Assembly (NCBI GenBank): GCA_020444175.1
Contig: JAHLLM010000007.1
Coordinates: 62,001-126,000 of the forward strand
Source of the DNA: Desulfobulbaceae bacterium
Lineage (GTDB): Bacteria > Desulfobacterota > Desulfobulbia > Desulfobulbales > SURF-16
DNA: 64,000 nucleotides
Reading direction: 5' to 3'
The notes below the pieces were generated by a model. The model saw only the letters and a program-made list of their open reading frames with translations, had not been told where the DNA came from and ran no database searches. This document shows positions 19,819 through 30,294 of this stretch, piece by piece; positions within the stretch are counted from its first letter, which is position 1, and the number at the start of each line of letters is the position of its first letter. Both the position numbers and the translations under genes were made by a program.

Positions 19819-20907
19819 ATGAAGAAAATTGTTATCTCTACCGGTGGTGGTGATGCCCCCGGGCTTAATGCTGTTATTTATTCCGTCGTTATGGCTTCAC
19901 AATCCCGGGGATGGGAAGTCTATGGTAGCCGCCAGGGTTACCTGGGTCTTCTTGACGCTGATGAACTCATCAGACTCACCCCTGAAGACGTAGCCGATAT
20001 TACACCGACAGGGGGGACGATACTTGGTTCGACAAATAAGGGCAATCCTTTTGCCATGCCTGTTGAAAATCTCGCCGGTGAAATTCAGATCAGGGATGTT
20101 TCAGACAGAGTCATGAAAAATTTCCTGCGCATGGGATTTCTTTGCCACATTGCTGTCGGTGGCGACGGAAGTCTTGAAATCGCCCATCGTTTTGCCACGG
20201 AAAAAGGCATGCAGGTTATTGGAGTTCCCAAAACCATTGATAATGACCTGCAGGCAACGCAAATGACTTTCGGCTACGACACAGCCGTTTCCACAGCCAC
20301 AGAGGCTCTTGACAAGCTTCACTCCACTGCCAAATCCCACGACAGGGTTCTGGTTGTCGAAGTAATGGGCCGAGATTCAGGCTGGATTGCATTGAATTCA
20401 GGAATATCCGGAGGTGCCGATGTCATTCTGATTCCTGAGATACCTTTTGATTTTGATACGGTCTGTGAAAAGATTAATGACAATGTTCTCCATGACAAGC
20501 ATTATGCCATCGTGGTTGTGGCGGAAGGCGCAAAAGCACGTGACCATGAAGCCATTCACAAGGGTGATGGTGAGGTTGGCCGTTCGGAAAAAATCCTTGG
20601 CGGCATAGGAGAATATGTTGCCCGGGAAATCAGCCTCAGGACCGGTAAGGACTCTCGTTCCCTTGTTCTCGGGCATCTCCAGCGTGGTGGTTCTCCCACG
20701 ACCTTTGACCGATTGCTTGCCCTACGCTTTGGTGCAACAGCGGTACGCCTTGCCGAAAATGGAGATTTCGACCAGATGGTTGCCCTGTCCGGGGATCAGA
20801 TGATTGCCGTTCCACTTGCCGAGGCAGTCAAAGGCAGAAAAAAGGTGCCACTGGACAGCGACAAGGTACTCACCGCCCGGGAGATTGGCATCTGCTTTGG
20901 AGACTAA
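19819..20907 (+). CDS. 6-phosphofructokinase
   Basis: STGGGDAPGLNAVI, GGDGS, PKTIDND, MGRDSGWIAL, GHLQRGGSPTTFDR. Confidence 0.94.
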   Translation: MKKIVISTGGGDAPGLNAVIYSVVMASQSRGWEVYGSRQGYLGLLDADELIRLTPEDVADITPTGGTILGSTNKGNPFAMPVENLAGEIQIRDVSDRVMKNFLRMGFLCHIAVGGDGSLEIAHRFATEKGMQVIGVPKTIDNDLQATQMTFGYDTAVSTATEALDKLHSTAKSHDRVLVVEVMGRDSGWIALNSGISGGADVILIPEIPFDFDTVCEKINDNVLHDKHYAIVVVAEGAKARDHEAIHKGDGEVGRSEKILGGIGEYVAREISLRTGKDSRSLVLGHLQRGGSPTTFDRLLALRFGATAVRLAENGDFDQMVALSGDQMIAVPLAEAVKGRKKVPLDSDKVLTAREIGICFGD

Positions 20908-20932
20908 CCGTCCCGTAATTGAGTTGTTGTCG

Positions 20933-20975
20933 ATAAAAAGCGCTACGATACAAAACGTAGCGTTTTTTATTTTCC
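20933..20975 (+). terminator. Rho-independent terminator after the phosphofructokinase gene
   Basis: AAAAAGCGCTACGATACAAAACGTAGCGTTTTTTATTTT. Confidence 0.85.
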
Positions 20976-21020
20976 GCAAGCGCTCCTTCACTTAACGTAA
21001 CAAATAACCCGTAATACCCA

Positions 21021-23483
21021 ATGACAACTTTTAAGAAGAAACTGGAAGCCGCATTTGAATCCCTTGCCGGCCACATATACCGTTTTCGCTGGTTCATTAT
21101 TGCAATCATGATGTTACTGGCTGCTGCTTCCGTCAGTCAATTGCCAAAACTGACAATTGATATGTCTGATGAAGGTTTTTTGCATCCTGAGGATCCGATT
21201 CTTAAAACGTACAATGATTTTCGCGACCAGTTCGGACGCGACGATCTTATTGTCCTTGCCATTAAGGGTGATGTTTTCAGTCTTCCTTTCCTCGAAAAGC
21301 TTCAAAAAATCCATAAGCAACTTGAGAATACGCTTCCCCATATTGATGAAATAACGTCCATGGTCAATGCACGCAATACCCGCGGGGTGCAGGATGGTAT
21401 TATAGTTGAAGATCTTCTTGAAAAATGGCCGGAAAACAGTGACGCCCTTGCTGCGTTGAAACAACGTGTCATGGAAAACCCACTCTACATTAATCGCCTC
21501 ATTTCAGAAGACGGCAATTTTACAACCCTTCTTATTCAAACTGATACTTACAGCGTCAATGTTAATGAGGATGATATCCTGGAGGGCTTTGATGAACTGG
21601 ATGGATTTGCGGATGACGCGGACTCAACAGTCAAAACAGCAGACCAACCTCAAAAACGACCTTATTTAACGGATGAAGAAAAAGGCGATATTATCCATGC
21701 CACCCGCGAAATTGCCGATCAATACAGATCGAACGATTTTCAGATACAGATAGCAGGAAGCCCGGTGGTCGTTACTGATGTTAAAAAGGCTTTGCGGAGC
21801 GATATGGCTCTGTTTATGCGACTTGCTCTGCTCATGATATCCATCAGCCTTTTTCTTATGTTTCGAAGAGTGTCTGCCGTTATCATGCCGATACTGGTCG
21901 TTGTGCTGGCCTTAACCAGTACACTGGCCCTCATGGTCTTAAGCGGCACGCCATTTAAAATGCCGACTACTATTCTTCCTTCTTTTCTTCTTGCCGTGGG
22001 AGTCGGCGACAGTGTTCACATACTGTCCATCTTTTTTCAGCATTTTAACCAAAACTACAACAAACAAGAGGCATTAAAATATGCCCTCGGCCATTCAGGA
22101 CTAGCTGTGGTCATGACAAGTCTTACCACTGCCGCAGGTCTCGCCTCCTTCTCCGGAGCGGAAATTGCCCCGGTTGCCGACCTGGGTATTTTTGCCTCTT
22201 CCGGTGTTATGCTTGCCATGGTCTACTCTCTTGTTTTTCTGCCGGCAATGCTTGCAGCATTTCCGCTACGCCATAAAAAATATGCTGCAGACGGGCAGAA
22301 AAACAATGATGGGCCATTGATGAATAAAATCATGGACAGCCTGACTGTTTTCACTTCCAGACATACCAAAGGCATCATCATATTCAGCGTCCTTCTTCTT
22401 ATTTTTTCAATTGTCGGCGTTACAAAAATTAAATTTTCCCATGATATTCTTTCCTGGCTGCCTGAGTCTTTTCCCGTGCGCAGTGCAACACGGACAATAG
22501 ACACCTCTTTGAAAGGTTCGGTTACCCTTGAGCTGATTCTTGATACGGGCAGGGAAAATGGACTTTATGATCCGGATACGCTCAATAAAATAGAACAACT
22601 TACCAAAGAACTTGAAACTGATAAAAAACTGTCGCTTGATGTGGGCAAAGCAATGTCCGTTGCTGACATTTTAAAAGAAATACATAAGGCATTGAACGAG
22701 AACAGGCAGGATTTCTATGTCATTCCCCAGGACAAAAAACTTATCCCCCAGGAATTTCTGCTTTTTGAAAATTCAGGATCAGACGATCTGGAGGATGTGG
22801 TTGATTCGCGCTTTCAGCTTGCCAGAATTACCGTCAAAGTTCCCTGGCAGGATGCCATGCATTACGTGCCTTTTATTAAAGAAGTAAAGGGGAAAGCGGC
22901 ACAAATCTTCGGCCCGGATATGGATATCACGGTTACCGGTATCATGGCGCTTTTCGGACGCATCATATATGCTGCCATTTATTCTACAGCGCAGAGTTAT
23001 CTTATTGCCTTTGCGGTTATCAGCGTTATGATGATGCTTCTGGTCAGCAGTATCCGGCTCGGCATACTCTGCATGTTTCCTAATCTTGTCCCCATCGTCT
23101 TTACCATGGGCATGATGGGCTGGCTCGGTATACATCTTGATATGTTCACCATGCTCATCGGCTCAATCGCCATCGGCATCGCGGTTGACGACACTGTTCA
23201 CTTTCTTTATAACTTTAAACGTTATTTCCCTATTTATGGCGACCCGGTTCGTGCCGTGGAGGAAACTTTTCATGGAACGGGAAAGGCAATGCTCACCACC
23301 ACGGTTGTGCTTTCCATGGGCTTTTTCATCTTTATGCTTGCCTCTATGCATAATCTTTTCAACTTTGGCTTCCTGACGGGCATAACTCTGCTTCTTGCCC
23401 TGGCAGCTGATTTTTTCCTGGCACCTGCCCTGCTTATTGTGGCTTCAAAAAGTTCCATGGGCAAAAGGGAAATTTTGAAATAG
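21021..23483 (+). CDS. RND/MMPL-family exporter
   Basis: 820 aa with two TM clusters and two large periplasmic loops; FLLAVGVGDSVHIL and IGSIAIGIAVDDTVHFLY motifs. Confidence 0.88.
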   Translation: MTTFKKKLEAAFESLAGHIYRFRWFIIAIMMLLAAASVSQLPKLTIDMSDEGFLHPEDPILKTYNDFRDQFGRDDLIVLAIKGDVFSLPFLEKLQKIHKQLENTLPHIDEITSMVNARNTRGVQDGIIVEDLLEKWPENSDALAALKQRVMENPLYINRLISEDGNFTTLLIQTDTYSVNVNEDDILEGFDELDGFADDADSTVKTADQPQKRPYLTDEEKGDIIHATREIADQYRSNDFQIQIAGSPVVVTDVKKALRSDMALFMRLALLMISISLFLMFRRVSAVIMPILVVVLALTSTLALMVLSGTPFKMPTTILPSFLLAVGVGDSVHILSIFFQHFNQNYNKQEALKYALGHSGLAVVMTSLTTAAGLASFSGAEIAPVADLGIFASSGVMLAMVYSLVFLPAMLAAFPLRHKKYAADGQKNNDGPLMNKIMDSLTVFTSRHTKGIIIFSVLLLIFSIVGVTKIKFSHDILSWLPESFPVRSATRTIDTSLKGSVTLELILDTGRENGLYDPDTLNKIEQLTKELETDKKLSLDVGKAMSVADILKEIHKALNENRQDFYVIPQDKKLIPQEFLLFENSGSDDLEDVVDSRFQLARITVKVPWQDAMHYVPFIKEVKGKAAQIFGPDMDITVTGIMALFGRIIYAAIYSTAQSYLIAFAVISVMMMLLVSSIRLGILCMFPNLVPIVFTMGMMGWLGIHLDMFTMLIGSIAIGIAVDDTVHFLYNFKRYFPIYGDPVRAVEETFHGTGKAMLTTTVVLSMGFFIFMLASMHNLFNFGFLTGITLLLALAADFFLAPALLIVASKSSMGKREILK

Positions 23484-23558
23484 CTCAATTCCCCGGTAAG
23501 ACAGACAATTTATAATTGTGGTAAAAAAATCACTTTCAAGACAATTTCAGGACCAGAC

Positions 23559-24374
23559 ATGATTTCTCGTAAATATACCATTCTTTTTTCTTTTCTGTTG
23601 TTATCAACTTTTATTCCTTTTCTTCTTCCTTCTCCGGGTATGGCGCTCACTGCCCGTGAAATAATGGAAAAAGTTGATGCCCGCGATGATGGGGACAATA
23701 TTACCCTGAATACGGAGATGATTCTTATTGATAAAAACAACTATGAAAGAAAACGACTTATTAAGGCCTTTATGAAAGACAAGGGCAGGGATACCTGGCG
23801 TATCCAGTTTTTTATTGAACCGTCGGATGTCAAGGATACTGCCTTTTTGACCTACGACTATTACAGCGGTGAAAAAGACGATGACCAGTGGATGTATCTG
23901 CCGGAACTTCATAAGACAAAGCGCATTGCATCCTCGGATAAATCTTCGGCCTTCATGGGTTCAGACTTTTCGTACGCCGACATGACCAGAAGGGTTCTGG
24001 ATGAGTGGAAATATACATTGCTGAAAGAAAGTACGGTAGACGGTCATAAGGTCTGGCTCATTGAAGCCCTGCCTATAAACGAGGTGGTCGCTGACAGATA
24101 TGGATACAGTAAATCAGTTGTTTTTGTCCGACAGGATATTTTCTTCCCTGTCCGGGCCGTCCACTGGGTAAAAGAGGGAAACAAAATAAAGTACATGGAA
24201 GTAAAAAAACTTGAACTGATTGACAATATATGGGTGGCAACAGAAACAACTATGAAGACCACCAAAAACAAAAGAACACTTCACAGAACCATTTTGCACT
24301 GGAATAATGTCAAATTCAACCAGCACATAGATGAATCAATGTTTACAGTTCGCAGACTGGAAAATGGCCTGTAA
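23559..24374 (+). CDS. outer-membrane lipoprotein-sorting (LolA-like, COG2834-type) protein
   Basis: Signal peptide; FLTYDYYSGEKDDDQWMYLPELHKTKRIASSDKSSAFMGSDFSYADM. Confidence 0.85.
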   Translation: MISRKYTILFSFLLLSTFIPFLLPSPGMALTAREIMEKVDARDDGDNITLNTEMILIDKNNYERKRLIKAFMKDKGRDTWRIQFFIEPSDVKDTAFLTYDYYSGEKDDDQWMYLPELHKTKRIASSDKSSAFMGSDFSYADMTRRVLDEWKYTLLKESTVDGHKVWLIEALPINEVVADRYGYSKSVVFVRQDIFFPVRAVHWVKEGNKIKYMEVKKLELIDNIWVATETTMKTTKNKRTLHRTILHWNNVKFNQHIDESMFTVRRLENGL

Positions 24375-25827
24375 TTGTCGTATATTCTGCCTCAGCTTAG
24401 CCGTTGCCTGTTTCTGCCTGCTGATTCCTGACGCTCTCCATGCCGCTGATGATCTTGATGACGTACTCTCCGGATTTGACGAGGCTGAGGATGTAACCAG
24501 GCAACCGGCTCCCGATAATACGGAACTTGATACCATCATGTCCGGTTTTGAGGATACACCGCTTTCTTCTCAACCTGCCGACACCGATTGGCAAAACGCA
24601 GCTCAGTCCGCCCTCCCGCCCTGGCTCGACATAAACGGCAACATCAGCCTGTCAAGCTCACTTAACTTTGCCCATAATGCCCCGGAACCTGGGATGTCAG
24701 ACCACAGGGGCGTTTCCAAACTGAAACTGGGCGCAGATATATACGCGGACATAAAATTCAATGCAGCCTGGCAGTCGAGATTCGAGCTAAAAGGCTTTTA
24801 TGATCTGGTCTATGATATGGAGGGCAGGGATAATTATACCGATCAGGTTCTGGATGAATATGGCAAGGAATTAGAACTGGGTGAAGTATGGCTGCAGGGA
24901 AGAATATCGGACAATGTCGATCTGAAGACAGGCAGGCAGATTGTTGTCTGGGGTAAATCGGACAATATCAGAATAACCGATATTCTGAATCCCCTTGATA
25001 ACCGTGAACTCGGCCTCGTTGATATTAAGGATCTCAGGCTGCCCGTTGCCATGACAAAAATGGATTACTATACAGGTCCCTGGAATATTAGTGCCATGGT
25101 CATTCATGAATTTCGCAAATCAAAAATACCGGTGTATGGAAGTGATTACTATCCCGGCTCGTCTCCTCCACCCAGTGACGACAAACCAGGTTTCAGCCTG
25201 GCTAATCAGGAATACGCACTGGCAGCAAACGGTATTTTCAGGGGATGGGACATCTCATTCTACGGTGCCAGGGTATTTGATGACATAGCCCATGTCGAGC
25301 AGAAGACATATTCCCGTGCCAGGAAATACAGCCGCCTGGGTATGGTGGGAAGCGCTCTGAATATTGCCAGGGGAAACTGGCTGCTTAAAAGTGAAGCAGC
25401 GTTCCTGGATGGTATCCGGTACTCCCTGCCGGTTGGGGAAAAATCACGTCTTGATGTTCTGCTGGGAGCGGAATATACCGGTATCAGCGAGACGGTCATT
25501 TCCATGGAGGTCGCTGATCGTCACATCTTTTCTTTTGACAGAAGATTAAAAGATGCTCCAATCTATGGACGCCGCGATGATTTGCAGACTGCTCTCAGAG
25601 TGAACCGGGATTTTCAGAACGATACCCTGAAACTAACCTGGCTGCTTTCCCTTTTCGGCATCCGGGGAGAAAATGGTCTTCTGCAGCGTCTTACACTGGA
25701 ATACGAGTTGACTGCCGATACAAACATCACAGCCGGCATTGTCACCTACCAGTCAGGTGACAATGCGCTTTTTCGCACTATTGGAGATAATGACAGAATT
25801 TTCCTGGAAGTACGAACCTACTTTTAA
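24364..25827 (+). CDS. outer-membrane beta-barrel-like protein (DUF1302-type)
   Basis: Signal peptide; aromatic-rich beta-strand pattern; C-terminal F (LEVRTYF); overlaps the upstream gene; third gene of the RND/LolA-like cluster. Confidence 0.65.
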   Translation: MACNCRIFCLSLAVACFCLLIPDALHAADDLDDVLSGFDEAEDVTRQPAPDNTELDTIMSGFEDTPLSSQPADTDWQNAAQSALPPWLDINGNISLSSSLNFAHNAPEPGMSDHRGVSKLKLGADIYADIKFNAAWQSRFELKGFYDLVYDMEGRDNYTDQVLDEYGKELELGEVWLQGRISDNVDLKTGRQIVVWGKSDNIRITDILNPLDNRELGLVDIKDLRLPVAMTKMDYYTGPWNISAMVIHEFRKSKIPVYGSDYYPGSSPPPSDDKPGFSLANQEYALAANGIFRGWDISFYGARVFDDIAHVEQKTYSRARKYSRLGMVGSALNIARGNWLLKSEAAFLDGIRYSLPVGEKSRLDVLLGAEYTGISETVISMEVADRHIFSFDRRLKDAPIYGRRDDLQTALRVNRDFQNDTLKLTWLLSLFGIRGENGLLQRLTLEYELTADTNITAGIVTYQSGDNALFRTIGDNDRIFLEVRTYF

Positions 25828-25833
25828 TGCATG

Positions 25834-25938
25834 TATCTGTTCAGCAGCACTCCATCTCTGCACGATCAGGCCTTCTCACATAGACAACTATAGCTCGTCA
25901 GCCTGCTTGTGCGGATCTGAAGCACTGCTGAACAGATA
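25834..25938. repeat. long imperfect palindrome between convergent genes
   Basis: TATCTGTTCAGCAGCACTCCATCTCTGCACGATCAGGCC versus reverse complement TATCTGTTCAGCAGTGCTTCAGATCCGCACAAGCAGGC. Confidence 0.8.
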
Positions 25939-25991
25939 GGTCTGGTGGTTTTGCACGTTTTCAGACATCTCGCTGAATATACTAATGCGTT

Positions 25992-26822
25992 TTATTCCGC
26001 TGTGGCCGCTTTTTTAAAAATCTCATAAAAGGCGTGGGGGTCAAGCCCGAATTCCTCAGCAGCATCTTTTAACACTGCATATTCCGTTGTTTTATATCCC
26101 GCATCGGCAAGGGATCGAAGAACGATTTTCATATTCAGGTCATATTCCTGGCAGATATCTGCGATCGTTCTTCTGCCGAAACCACCTGGAGGCTCATCAG
26201 GTAATGTTTTATGAGCCATGGTGCTTTCAAAAGGAATCATAAGTTCATAAAGTTGCTTTGGGGAGATGAGGTTGATGGCTGCAACTTCCTTTATGGTCTG
26301 CTCATCACTCATCACTTTTATGCCGCTGTTGCGCAGTTTTTCCATACTTGCATTCAAATCAAGATTCACCTTTTTAGCGAAAGTTTTCAGGCTTGAAAGC
26401 TCTGCATGTCCATAAGGAGGCTCTCCATAAAAACGGGCTGCTTGATCTTTTATATTATTCCCGAAATCAATAACCGTAGAAAAGGGTGGCAGATAAAAAT
26501 ATGTGCCCAGGGCAACAATTACGGTAACGATCAGGGCAGCATTGAAGTCACTCGTAAAAATCTTGAACTGACGAGCCCTGTTTTTCAGGTAGGACATTAT
26601 CGGCTTCAAATTGTAAAAAATGTGTAGAAATATGGCCACCAGAAAAAGAACGCCCAGGTTAATATGAAGATTTCCCCATTCTGTCTTGGTCAGGCCCCAC
26701 AGTTTCCAATCGGACCAGTAGGCAACGCGACCCTGTGGGACGATATACAGGACAACACTCGTCAATACCTCAAGCAGAAAGGAAATAAGAGCTGTCAAAG
26801 ATGTTACTTTTCGTAGATTCAT
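25992..26822 (-). CDS. DUF4405-domain membrane protein
   Basis: N-terminal TM helices with spaced His (EWGNLHINLGVLFLVAIFLHIFYNLKPI), soluble C-terminal region. Confidence 0.65.
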   Translation of the reverse strand: MNLRKVTSLTALISFLLEVLTSVVLYIVPQGRVAYWSDWKLWGLTKTEWGNLHINLGVLFLVAIFLHIFYNLKPIMSYLKNRARQFKIFTSDFNAALIVTVIVALGTYFYLPPFSTVIDFGNNIKDQAARFYGEPPYGHAELSSLKTFAKKVNLDLNASMEKLRNSGIKVMSDEQTIKEVAAINLISPKQLYELMIPFESTMAHKTLPDEPPGGFGRRTIADICQEYDLNMKIVLRSLADAGYKTTEYAVLKDAAEEFGLDPHAFYEIFKKAATAE

Positions 26823-26878
26823 TTGTATGTAGTTCTGGTTTTTTTGGTGATATTTTTAAATTGTTTCGTACAAACATG

Positions 26879-26920
26879 AAAAAAGCCTGTTACCAAATAA
26901 AAAAAGGAACAGGCTCTTTC
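26879..26920 (-). terminator. Rho-independent terminator for the 26946-27350 gene
   Basis: Minus strand AGCCTGTTCC...GGTAACAGGCTTTTTT. Confidence 0.7.
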
Positions 26921-26945
26921 TAAGGATTAGCAGGTCAACGAGCAG

Positions 26946-27350
26946 CTATCGTCCTCTGCCTCCTCGGCCGCTGCCATTTCCACGGCCCCTTCCTCTGGAG
27001 TCATCGTCGTCCTGTTTGCTCCCATACTGATGGTCATCGTCATCATCTTCTGATCTCTGGCCATGGCGATAGGACTTGCCGTATGCTTTATTGTCAGAGT
27101 CGTCATCAGAGTATCTTTTTTCGGATCTATTGAGATAGCGGCCACGTTCTTCAACAGGCATTTCGCGCATTCTTTTCTGCCACTCATGCCGGAAAGTCTC
27201 CCTCTCCTCCTGGTTGGCATCCCGCATTTTTCCTCGCATCTCATGCAGTTCATCAGTGGAATACTGACTGTAATCCGATGCAAAAGCAGTGGAAGCAAGC
27301 AAAGTAAACCCTGCAATGAATGAGAAGAATCTAACAGGTCTGTATCTCAT
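26946..27350 (-). CDS. secreted low-complexity protein (Asp-rich then Arg/Gly-rich tail)
   Basis: Signal peptide ending ASTAFAS; SEDDDDDHQYGSKQDDDDSRGRGRGNGSGRGGRGR. Confidence 0.65.
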   Translation of the reverse strand: MRYRPVRFFSFIAGFTLLASTAFASDYSQYSTDELHEMRGKMRDANQEERETFRHEWQKRMREMPVEERGRYLNRSEKRYSDDDSDNKAYGKSYRHGQRSEDDDDDHQYGSKQDDDDSRGRGRGNGSGRGGRGR

Positions 27351-27369
27351 TTTCGATCCTTTATGTGTG

Positions 27370-27469
27370 ACGGTTTCGTAAAAACCCCCTCAACCGCCGC
27401 CGACAAGTATGTAACTTGTTGATATTGCGTTGGCGGATGGTCAGCTTGAGAGCTTTTTGCGAGACCATC
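27370..27469 (+). repeat. MITE-like palindromic repeat family A, copy 1
   Basis: Near-identical to 30196-30294 (one substitution, one 1-nt indel); inverted ends GACGGTTTCGTAAAAA/..TTTTTGCGAGACCATC; flanked by ATGTGTG direct repeats. Confidence 0.9.
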
Positions 27470-27811
27470 ATGTGTGGTTATGAATTAAAATCAATCTGGT
27501 ACAAGAATAATACCCTCATATTTTATTGCAAATGATATGCCACAAAACAGATTAGGAGAAAATCAGCCTTAAAAAACTATACAAAAACAAATCCGCAAGC
27601 TGGATGACGAGCGCTCTTTACCTGGGAACAACTGGTATAGTAAGAGACGTACTCCAATTTCATTTGTCATTTTCCAGAAACTAAACTCCAGCCAAAATCC
27701 TCAGATCGCAAAATCTCCCTGCCCAAATTGCTTATATACGATTTGATACAGATTCACATGTCGCAACAAAGCAACACTCTAGCTCGTGTCATATCAAGCT
27801 TCAATTGTCGT

Positions 27812-27893
27812 GTAGGTCGCCATACCCATGGCGCCTCTCTTCAGTGTCGGCAAGGGGTCGAAGTCTCTCCTTGTTCGCAATCTCCCGACCTAC
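27812..27893. repeat. palindromic repeat family B, copy 1
   Basis: GTAGGTCGCCATACCCATGGCG ... CCCGACCTAC; shares GCCATACCCATGGCG with 40766-40820. Confidence 0.7.
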
Positions 27894-27923
27894 GATAAAC
27901 GTCAAAAGTTATTTGACATGGCA

Positions 27924-30137
27924 CTAGCTCGTCTTGAAGCGGCTGATTTGATTTTGCAGATCCACAGCCAGCCTTTCGAGCTTTTCAGATTCACTGCTGA
28001 TTCCGTTGGCAGCTTTTGCTGCGTCCTGGGCAACATCATTGACACCATGAATATTGCGTGAAACTTCCTCAACCCCTTGAGTTGCCTCTTTAAGGGCAAA
28101 GACAACTTCATTCTCAATTGAAGAAGAAAAGGCGTGAACAGTCTTAGAAACCTCATTAGCTCTCTCAGCAACTCCGGAGACGGTTCTGGCAATTTCACCT
28201 GTAGTGGCTGTCTGTTCCTCCACAGCTGCAGCAATTGTATTCGTATAGTCGTTTACCTTGTCATTGATTCCAGACACATTCTGTATATCTGTCACAACAC
28301 TTCCGGTTTTTTCCTGGATTGCCTGAATTTGACGGGCAATGTCCACAGTGGCATCGGCTGTCTGTTTGGCAAGATCTTTTACCTCATTTGCCACCACGGC
28401 AAAACCTTTGCCCGCCTCACCTGCTCTTGCCGCTTCAATCGTTGCATTCAAGGCAAGAAGTTTCGTTTGTTCAGTAATTTCGGTAATAACATCAATTACC
28501 CTGCCAATATCCTGCGCAGCCTGGTCTAATTCGGATATTTTATGGGCAGAATCCTGACTGGCCTGTCGTCCTTTATCTGCCATGGACTGAGCCATACTGC
28601 AGTTTTCGGCAACCTCCTGGATGGAAGCCGACATTTCTTCGATGGCTGCCGCTACAGAACTTACGTTTGAGTTCATTTCCTCTGTCGAAGATGACATGGC
28701 CCGGCTTTGGCCTGCCATGTTTTCCGACATACTGGAAACTGAACTAATATTTGCATTTATCTCTTCCGCTGCAGCAGAGGTCGTTGCAGCCTGGGCGGTT
28801 AATTCTTCCGCTCCTGAAGCCATACCCTGGGAAGTTCCGGATAATTCGGCTGAGGAATTCACAAGACTGCTCATGCCATCGGAAATATTGGCAATGACCT
28901 CTCTGAGACTTACAACCATCTGGTTTAAAGCTGTAACCATCTGACCAACTTCATCTTTCTGATCAATATCAATTTTTGAGGTGAAATCTCCATTGGCCAG
29001 GGACCCTACAAAATCAACGGTCCTTCGCAGTGGAAGAGTAATTTTTTTGCTTATCAAAAGGCCGAGTAATATGGATAGAATGACCGCAGCGATGATGCTT
29101 ATGAGAGTATTACGAACAGCTCTTTTTACCGACTGCTCCATGTCATTAACGGCAAGAGCGCCGACCTGGTGCAGTAATTCAACCATCTGTTCGCCAACCG
29201 AATCAGCCTCATCGTCAGCTTGTCCCTCCAGTTCCCTGTTCTTTGCCTTTTCTTTTTGCAATGAAATTAATATATCGGCATTTTTCTGAAATTGTTCGTT
29301 ATGATATCTATCAATTTCTTGCACCATATTTCTGAGTTCAGGAATATCGACAGGGGCAATTCTCCCTTCACTCGTTTCTGCTCCTTTCAGCAAGGCAATT
29401 ATCCACATATCAAACTCTGCATTGGCCGCCTGGTATTCTTTTTCAATTTGAGGCATGTCATCAATTTCAAATGATTGAGCATATTCCTCTATCGCTATAC
29501 GAGCCATGGCAATAGTTGTTTTCATCTCCATGGCCATATCAGCCCAGGTGTTTTCAACTGTTAGAATTTCTTCACTACTTTCTCCGGCACCGAGTTTTTC
29601 AGCGACCCTCTTTTTAACACTTGCTTCAAAAGCTTCTGCAATTTGAATAATTTTGTCAAAATCAGTTTCAAATTGCCCCATGGTTACTTCCAATTTGTCA
29701 AAAAGCTTAAAATCCTGTTTTTTAAGTTCATATATTTTCTGAATTACCGGCTGCAGCTTATCATTATGAAAACCATCAGCCTGGCTCATTTTTTCCAGCA
29801 GCTCAGGATCAGTGGCAGGATAGATTTCACCTTGTTCAGTCATTCCGCCATTCATAATTGCATTGACATAAACATCGAAAGTTTCAACTGACGTTTTATG
29901 TTCTTCCCAGATGTTTTCTAGACCATTGGCATCAACTGCTGTTAACAGCTCCATGATTACCTGCATATCTTTTCTTATCTGCAGACTCATTTCCATGGAG
30001 GCGGTGACAACCGTGGAACTCTGCTTCTGTTTGTTCATGCCGACATAACCGACCAGACCGACAACAATTATGAGCAAACATACAACCAGGTAACCCGAAA
30101 TAATCTTTGTCCCGATTTTTAAATCTGAAAAACCCAT
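27924..30137 (-). CDS. methyl-accepting chemotaxis protein
   Basis: TM-periplasmic domain-TM-HAMP-signalling domain; [30 protein letters not shown]; start refined to MGFSDLKIG. Confidence 0.95.
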   Translation of the reverse strand: MGFSDLKIGTKIISGYLVVCLLIIVVGLVGYVGMNKQKQSSTVVTASMEMSLQIRKDMQVIMELLTAVDANGLENIWEEHKTSVETFDVYVNAIMNGGMTEQGEIYPATDPELLEKMSQADGFHNDKLQPVIQKIYELKKQDFKLFDKLEVTMGQFETDFDKIIQIAEAFEASVKKRVAEKLGAGESSEEILTVENTWADMAMEMKTTIAMARIAIEEYAQSFEIDDMPQIEKEYQAANAEFDMWIIALLKGAETSEGRIAPVDIPELRNMVQEIDRYHNEQFQKNADILISLQKEKAKNRELEGQADDEADSVGEQMVELLHQVGALAVNDMEQSVKRAVRNTLISIIAAVILSILLGLLISKKITLPLRRTVDFVGSLANGDFTSKIDIDQKDEVGQMVTALNQMVVSLREVIANISDGMSSLVNSSAELSGTSQGMASGAEELTAQAATTSAAAEEINANISSVSSMSENMAGQSRAMSSSTEEMNSNVSSVAAAIEEMSASIQEVAENCSMAQSMADKGRQASQDSAHKISELDQAAQDIGRVIDVITEITEQTKLLALNATIEAARAGEAGKGFAVVANEVKDLAKQTADATVDIARQIQAIQEKTGSVVTDIQNVSGINDKVNDYTNTIAAAVEEQTATTGEIARTVSGVAERANEVSKTVHAFSSSIENEVVFALKEATQGVEEVSRNIHGVNDVAQDAAKAANGISSESEKLERLAVDLQNQISRFKTS

Positions 30138-30195
30138 AACTCCTCCTCTATTTGCCCTGAAAATCAAGAATTACTCTATTAAAAACAAAATATTG

Positions 30196-30294
30196 ACGGT
30201 TTCGTAAAACCCCCTCAACCGCCGCCGACAAGTATGTAACTTGTTGATATTTCGTTGGCGGATGGTCAGCTTGAGAGCTTTTTGCGAGACCATC
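30196..30294 (+). repeat. MITE-like palindromic repeat family A, copy 2
   Basis: Near-identical to copy 1; flanked by AAATATTG direct repeats (30188-30195 and 30295-30302). Confidence 0.9.
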
